Assembly (NCBI GenBank): GCA_003245875.1
Contig: QKBW01000069.1
Location: 1-6,057, forward strand
DNA: 6,057 bases
DNA from: Candidatus Kaiserbacteria bacterium
GTDB taxonomy: Bacteria; Patescibacteriota; Minisyncoccia; Phycocordibacterales; UBA918
Direction of reading: 5' to 3'
The position numbers and the translations under genes were made by a program. Below the pieces are notes generated by a model. It did not search any database. It was not told the DNA's origin and saw only the letters and a list, made by a program, of their open reading frames with translations. Each line of letters opens with the position of its first letter. Positions within the stretch are counted from its first letter, which is position 1. Positions 5,917 to 6,057 of the stretch are shown one piece after another.

Positions 5917-6057
5917 ATATTTTAGCAATTTCTCTTCCAATATTTTTATCAACAGACGAATTGAAACAGTCTACATCAGGCGCTTTGTTTACTTCAAAAA
6001 GTAGCGGACCGTCTGGAGTTCTGACAATATCGACCCCTGCAAAATCCAACCGGGCTG
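5906..6057 (-). CDS. C-terminal fragment of a second ATP-grasp ligase (partial, cut by the window edge)
   Basis: The - strand reads in one open frame from the window edge to a TAA at 5908-5906, giving 49 residues that begin ARLDFAGVDIVRTPDG and continue PLLFEVNKAPDVDCF. The pattern GVDI...(D/N)G..LLFEVN..P is the hallmark C-terminal metal-binding end of RimK-type ATP-grasp ligases; the D of GVD and the E and N of FEVN are the expected metal ligands. The ending (KNIGREIAKIFIK) lines up with the end of the neighbouring ligase (NKNISAAVAEWM). The gene converges on 5047-5916, and the two coding ends overlap by 11 nt with no terminator between them. Its start and acceptor specificity lie outside the window. 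It is AT-rich like its neighbour. Confidence 0.85.
   Translation of the reverse strand, partial: ARLDFAGVDIVRTPDGPLLFEVNKAPDVDCFNSSVDKNIGREIAKIFIK

Noticed and set aside
1..6057. CRISPR array, tRNA, rRNA, insertion sequence or toxin-antitoxin pair
   Set aside because: No repeated spacer-like units, tRNA-like cloverleaf, transposase motif or small paired genes were seen on reading both strands.

Overview
The window looks like a piece of a compact bacterial chromosome. Genes are tightly packed: two same-strand overlaps (1 nt and 11 nt), one convergent overlap of 11 nt, and one divergent spacer of only 77 nt. Shine-Dalgarno sites are mostly absent, and three promoter-like elements sit so close to start codons that transcripts would be leaderless or nearly so. 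TGA acts as a normal stop (3520-3522, followed directly by a terminator). This style, plus the divergent but intact enzyme families, suggests a Patescibacteria/CPR-type genome (Parcubacteria-like). That placement is an inference from style, not from a marker gene.

Region 1 (1-3570) is a two-gene operon read on the + strand. A D-2-hydroxyacid dehydrogenase (35-1036) overlaps by one base (TAATG) an 828-codon gene (1036-3522). That gene encodes a fusion of a complete MOFRL-type glycerate 2-kinase (about residues 1-418) to a complete, divergent enolase (about 428-828). The kinase family makes 2-phosphoglycerate, which is the enolase substrate. The gene order therefore reads as a possible route hydroxypyruvate -> D-glycerate -> 2-phosphoglycerate -> phosphoenolpyruvate, with the last two steps on one chain. 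The fused gene also carries two long perfect hairpins in codon register (1586-1622 and 2509-2535). A 21-bp bidirectional terminator (3525-3568) closes the operon.

Region 2 (3568-4379) holds a class I SAM-dependent methyltransferase on the - strand (3568-4302). It converges on the terminator and is divergently transcribed from the next gene across a 77-nt promoter region.

Region 3 (4380-6057) holds a membrane-anchored DsbA-like thiol oxidoreductase with a CPAC active site (4380-5057). It overlaps a RimK-like ATP-grasp ligase (5047-5916), which converges on and overlaps the 3' end of a second ATP-grasp gene on the - strand (5906-6057, cut by the window edge). Base composition becomes clearly AT-richer from about 5010 onward, which suggests a different origin for the ATP-grasp pair.

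No tRNA, rRNA, CRISPR array, insertion sequence or attachment site was recognised, and no stretch longer than 300 bases lacks a gene.
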